Shown here in pieces: positions 62,175 through 64,000 of a DNA stretch of 64,000 bases. Position 1 is the first letter of the stretch. The number at the start of each line of letters is the position of its first letter. The translations under genes and the position numbers were made by a program. The stretch spans positions 310,001 through 374,000 of the forward strand of contig JAQUPZ010000005.1 of assembly GCA_028716365.1 (NCBI GenBank). Direction: 5' to 3'. The DNA is from Kiritimatiellia bacterium. Lineage in GTDB: Bacteria > Verrucomicrobiota > Kiritimatiellia > UBA8416 > YA12-FULL-48-11. The notes beneath the pieces are model-generated. The model saw only the letters and a list, made by a program, of their open reading frames with translations, was not told where the DNA came from and did no database searches.

Positions 62175-63089
62175 TTAGAAATGATGGACTAGGCGCGCAA
62201 GATAACGTTCGCCTTCGGGGCGATACTCGGCGCAGGATTCAAAGTAGGCATTCAGGAAAAGATGCGTGTCCTTTGAAAAACTCAGCAGTGCGCCGGGACC
62301 AATACCAAATACCTGCTCCTTGCCATCAACTGAATTGCCATCTGCTTCCGAGTCAGTTGTCTGTTTCAGATAATATCCGTTGACCCCGAGTTGCAGCATC
62401 TTGGGAACCACTTCATAGGAAGCGGCAAAGTTACCGTGGAAAGCCTGCCCCGCCTGGGTATCGCTGACTTCAGGCATTCCAGGATCAGAGTTTTCGGCGT
62501 TCCAGAGATAATGCAAACGCCAGGACAGATTCAGCTTCGGGCAGAGGAAAAGCGTTGCGGCCCAGTAAGGGTCAAACGAGAAAAAGTGACTGCCCGGGTT
62601 GAGGGCCTTGTCATCGTCATACTTGCCGGTAGGGAAAATGGCCTGGAGTTCAATGCGGTGCATGAATATCGGGCCGTTTTTGCCCATAATCGGGTCCCAC
62701 TGGAGATAAGGGCCTACCAGTACGTCACCCAGTCCCGTTCCATTGTCGGGCAGGAGATCGTTGTCCAAACTGACAACCGGAACGATAACATCAATTCCCC
62801 ATTTGCCACCCAGCAATAGTTCCTGGTTGGACTGGTAGATCAGCTGGTTCAAACTGACCCAGACATCCAGACCGGCATCACCGGGGGGCCCGTCAACAAA
62901 TTTGTCGGCTGTGTAGAACTGGATATACTCGGTGAAATACCAGCCCGGGCCTGAAGGCGGCGCGCCATCAAGGAAACTGGTGAATCCAATATTCACGGAA
63001 GGTTGATCAAAAGCCACTGCAGGAAGGAATGAGAACGTACATGCAAACAACAAGCAGACAATCAGCGTAACAATTCGAAAACTTTTCAT
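62175..63089 (-). CDS. SphA/MetA-type outer-membrane beta-barrel protein
   Basis: Predicted 304 residues; GGGAG is seven bases before the ATG. Signal peptide [21 protein letters not shown]. The mature chain has alternating beta-strands and the features of the MetA-pathway/SphA family (PF13557): [48 protein letters not shown] and a C-terminal LARLVHHF ending in Phe, as usual for outer-membrane barrels. It probably forms a pore for a hydrophobic or aromatic compound. The promoter-like site at 63245-63273 is about 150 bases upstream. Confidence 0.85.
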   Translation of the reverse strand: MKSFRIVTLIVCLLFACTFSFLPAVAFDQPSVNIGFTSFLDGAPPSGPGWYFTEYIQFYTADKFVDGPPGDAGLDVWVSLNQLIYQSNQELLLGGKWGIDVIVPVVSLDNDLLPDNGTGLGDVLVGPYLQWDPIMGKNGPIFMHRIELQAIFPTGKYDDDKALNPGSHFFSFDPYWAATLFLCPKLNLSWRLHYLWNAENSDPGMPEVSDTQAGQAFHGNFAASYEVVPKMLQLGVNGYYLKQTTDSEADGNSVDGKEQVFGIGPGALLSFSKDTHLFLNAYFESCAEYRPEGERYLARLVHHF

Positions 63090-63244
63090 AACTTATCTCC
63101 CAATAGTTGAAAGTTTGAACCAACTGTCAGTTTATCACCATGCAACCTCCATTCTTTGATTTTTCTACTGTTGTTTTGTTACTGTTTAAGAAACTATTTC
63201 GACTAGAGCACATCGACACAATACACATGCCGATTTGCAGGCTA

Positions 63245-63273
63245 AGTCTGCACATCTTCACAACAACTGTCAA
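63245..63273 (-). promoter_or_regulatory. CTTTGNCGTTGACA-family site, weak -10
   Basis: Minus strand ATTTGGCGTTGACA with -35 TTGACA at 63268-63273; at 17 bases the -10 would be CAGACT, a poor match. If used, the leader of the beta-barrel gene would be about 148 nt. Confidence 0.45.
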
Positions 63274-63342
63274 CGCCAAATCAGACGCATTTCGTGACTA
63301 GAAGAACACGATGATTTTACCGCCATCGGTTTGTTGCCGCAA

Positions 63343-63382
63343 GGGGCCGGTATACGTATACACGCCCCGAATTGTTGGGGCG
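63343..63382. repeat. two overlapping alternative hairpins
   Basis: GGGGC (63343-63347), GTATAC, GTATAC and GCCCC (63364-63368) form one hairpin. The same CGCCCC (63363-63368) can instead pair with GGGGCG (63377-63382) around GAATTGTT. The two structures exclude each other. Confidence 0.45.
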
Positions 63383-63438
63383 AATGAAGAAATATTAAAC
63401 TCCTGCCGAAACGGCGGAATCTTAAATACAATTCCTAT

Positions 63439-63482
63439 TTCCGTCGCTTAGACGGATGTAAACGCGACCCGCATTTTGATGT
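63439..63482. repeat. short dispersed repeat, copy 1
   Basis: A small hairpin (CCGTC.../GACGG) followed by ATGTAAACGCGACCCG and CATTTTGATGT. About 90 per cent identical to the copy at 63666-63709. Confidence 0.55.
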
Positions 63483-63513
63483 ATATCTTTTTCCACCATG
63501 CGATTCAGCAATG

Positions 63514-63535
63514 GCGGTGTAAACGCGACGCGAAT
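63514..63535. repeat. short dispersed repeat, partial copy
   Basis: Shares the core GGTGTAAACGCGACGCG and AATT with the two longer copies; flanks have diverged. Confidence 0.4.
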
Positions 63536-63568
63536 TAGTGCAGGTAGGCCTTTATTCCCTTTCCGGGT

Positions 63569-63588
63569 CGCCCCGAATTGCCGGGGCG
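63569..63588. repeat. CGCCCCG/CGGGGCG hairpin
   Basis: Perfect seven-base stem around AATTGC. Nearly the same sequence forms the second hairpin at 63363-63382. Confidence 0.5.
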
Positions 63589-63665
63589 ATGCGATCGTGT
63601 CGTGCATTTCGTTTTCCGGTGTAATACCTTCGCATGATTTATTCCTCAGATTTTAATGATCAAAT

Positions 63666-63709
63666 TTCCGCTGCTTCGGCGGATGTAAACACGACCCGCA
63701 TTTTGATGT
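63666..63709. repeat. short dispersed repeat, copy 2
   Basis: Hairpin CCGC.../GCGG, then ATGTAAACACGACCCG and CATTTTGATGT. The hairpin bases differ from copy 1 but stay paired. Confidence 0.55.
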
Positions 63710-63751
63710 CTTGTGAAAAGATTTTACGTCAGCCACCCCGCCCGGCACGGC

Positions 63752-63793
63752 GGAGCGATCGTCGGTATACACGTGTATCCGACGCATCGCTCC
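63752..63793. repeat. 42-bp palindrome with GTATAC-type tip
   Basis: GGAGCGAT plus CGTCGG on the left pair with CCGACG plus ATCGCTCC on the right (one bulged base) around TATACACGTGTAT, itself a dyad. It lies about 94 bases after the stop of the PQQ-propeller gene and may terminate it. Confidence 0.55.
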
Positions 63794-63886
63794 AACAAAG
63801 CCGGAGGGAGTGGATCACGTAAAAGCGTTTTCGCTCAAAATGCGAGCCGTCTTCCGCAGTTAGAAACCAGACAAGAATCAAAAAGA

Positions 63887-64000
63887 CTACTTCGGCTTGA
63901 CTTGAATACCATGCGCCCAGTTCGCCATTTCCGGCATGTACACCATCGCCAGCGACGTCTGAACCGGATAATTGCAGACACAGCCAGACGAGAAACACGG
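63887..64000 (-). CDS. PQQ-binding-like beta-propeller protein, C-terminal 37 residues only
   Basis: An open frame enters from the right edge and stops with TAG at 63887-63889. Its 37 residues, ending HGIQVKPK, contain SSGCVCNYPVQTSLAMVYMP, which resembles the C-terminal Cys-containing segment of PVC proteins with PQQ-like propellers (pattern CxCxYPxQTSLAxVxMPE). The rest of the gene lies outside the window. The competing open frame shifted by one base shows no such similarity. Confidence 0.6.
   Translation of the reverse strand, partial: PCFSSGCVCNYPVQTSLAMVYMPEMANWAHGIQVKPK

Larger units (their letters stand above)
63274..63886. other. repeat-rich gene-free stretch
   Basis: About 610 bases upstream of the beta-barrel promoter and downstream of the PQQ-propeller gene. 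Open frames are short and carry no recognisable protein. Several hairpins and a short repeat family fill it; see separate entries. Confidence 0.6.

Noticed and set aside
63729..63998. An 89-codon minus-strand frame at the right edge
   Set aside because: The frame shifted by one base (63887-64000) shows PQQ-propeller-like sequence with a proper stop, so this one is a shadow.
1..64000. CRISPR arrays, tRNA or rRNA genes, insertion sequences
   Set aside because: No regularly spaced direct repeats, cloverleaf-like sequences, rRNA motifs or transposase frames were found by eye; the short repeats near 63.4-63.7 kb are not regularly spaced.

Overview
The window reads as a chromosomal stretch of a Gram-negative bacterium of the PVC superphylum, most likely Lentisphaerota, Kiritimatiellota or a related Verrucomicrobiota group. 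This is inferred from family content: DUF1080 proteins, twin-arginine-exported Gfo/Idh/MocA oxidoreductases, Cys-type sulfatases, DUF4855 and GHL15-type proteins, tandem alpha/beta hydrolases, a PVC-style short pseudopilin-like protein and a PQQ-propeller C-terminus. No rRNA, tRNA, CRISPR array, transposase or integrase was seen.

Layout. Bases 1-58120 are a dense catabolic island, nearly all on the minus strand. It encodes exported polysaccharide- and glycoconjugate-degrading proteins: three tandem alpha/beta hydrolases, two GH20-like proteins, a PL10 pectate lyase, GHL15-, GH42-, GH36/GH27- and GH38-like proteins, two sulfatases, a sialidase-like propeller, a ceramidase-like protein, a DUF4855 protein with two discoidin-like modules, two PHP phosphoesterases, two TIM-barrel epimerases, a creatininase-like protein, an amidohydrolase, two DUF1080 proteins with two Gfo/Idh oxidoreductases, and two DUF5009 (HGSNAT-like) membrane acyltransferases. 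Ten proteins carry an RR-type Tat signal. The island contains no recognisable transporter, TonB receptor or transcription factor. Only two genes here are on the plus strand: an esterase at 30231-32234 and a circularly permuted SGNH hydrolase at 54083-54823.

Bases 58285-62034 differ in character: a small zinc-ribbon protein, a DEFH-box SF2 helicase with a probable nuclease-like N-terminus, a HEPN-like protein directly upstream of it, and a pseudopilin-like protein behind an operator-like palindrome. The helicase/HEPN pair looks like a defence module. Bases 62175-64000 hold an outer-membrane beta-barrel gene, an almost gene-free stretch with several short repeats and hairpins, and the 3' end of a PQQ-propeller gene.

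Regulation. Two recurrent promoter types stand out. Five minus-strand sites share CTTTGNCGTTGACA. Three others share TTGCCG-16 bp-TAGAGT, and two of these are followed at the predicted transcript start by a near-identical leader of about 48 nt that can form a hairpin. A third, diverged leader copy at 27820-27865 keeps the pairing by a compensatory change. Together they suggest the scattered catabolic operons form one or two regulons.

Cooperation (inference). Sulfatases, lyase, esterases and glycosidases would strip and cut glycans in the periplasm or at the cell surface. The Gfo/Idh plus DUF1080 pair fits the 3-keto-glycoside cleavage route. The TIM-barrel epimerases and the URO-D-family protein would process released sugars or methyl groups.
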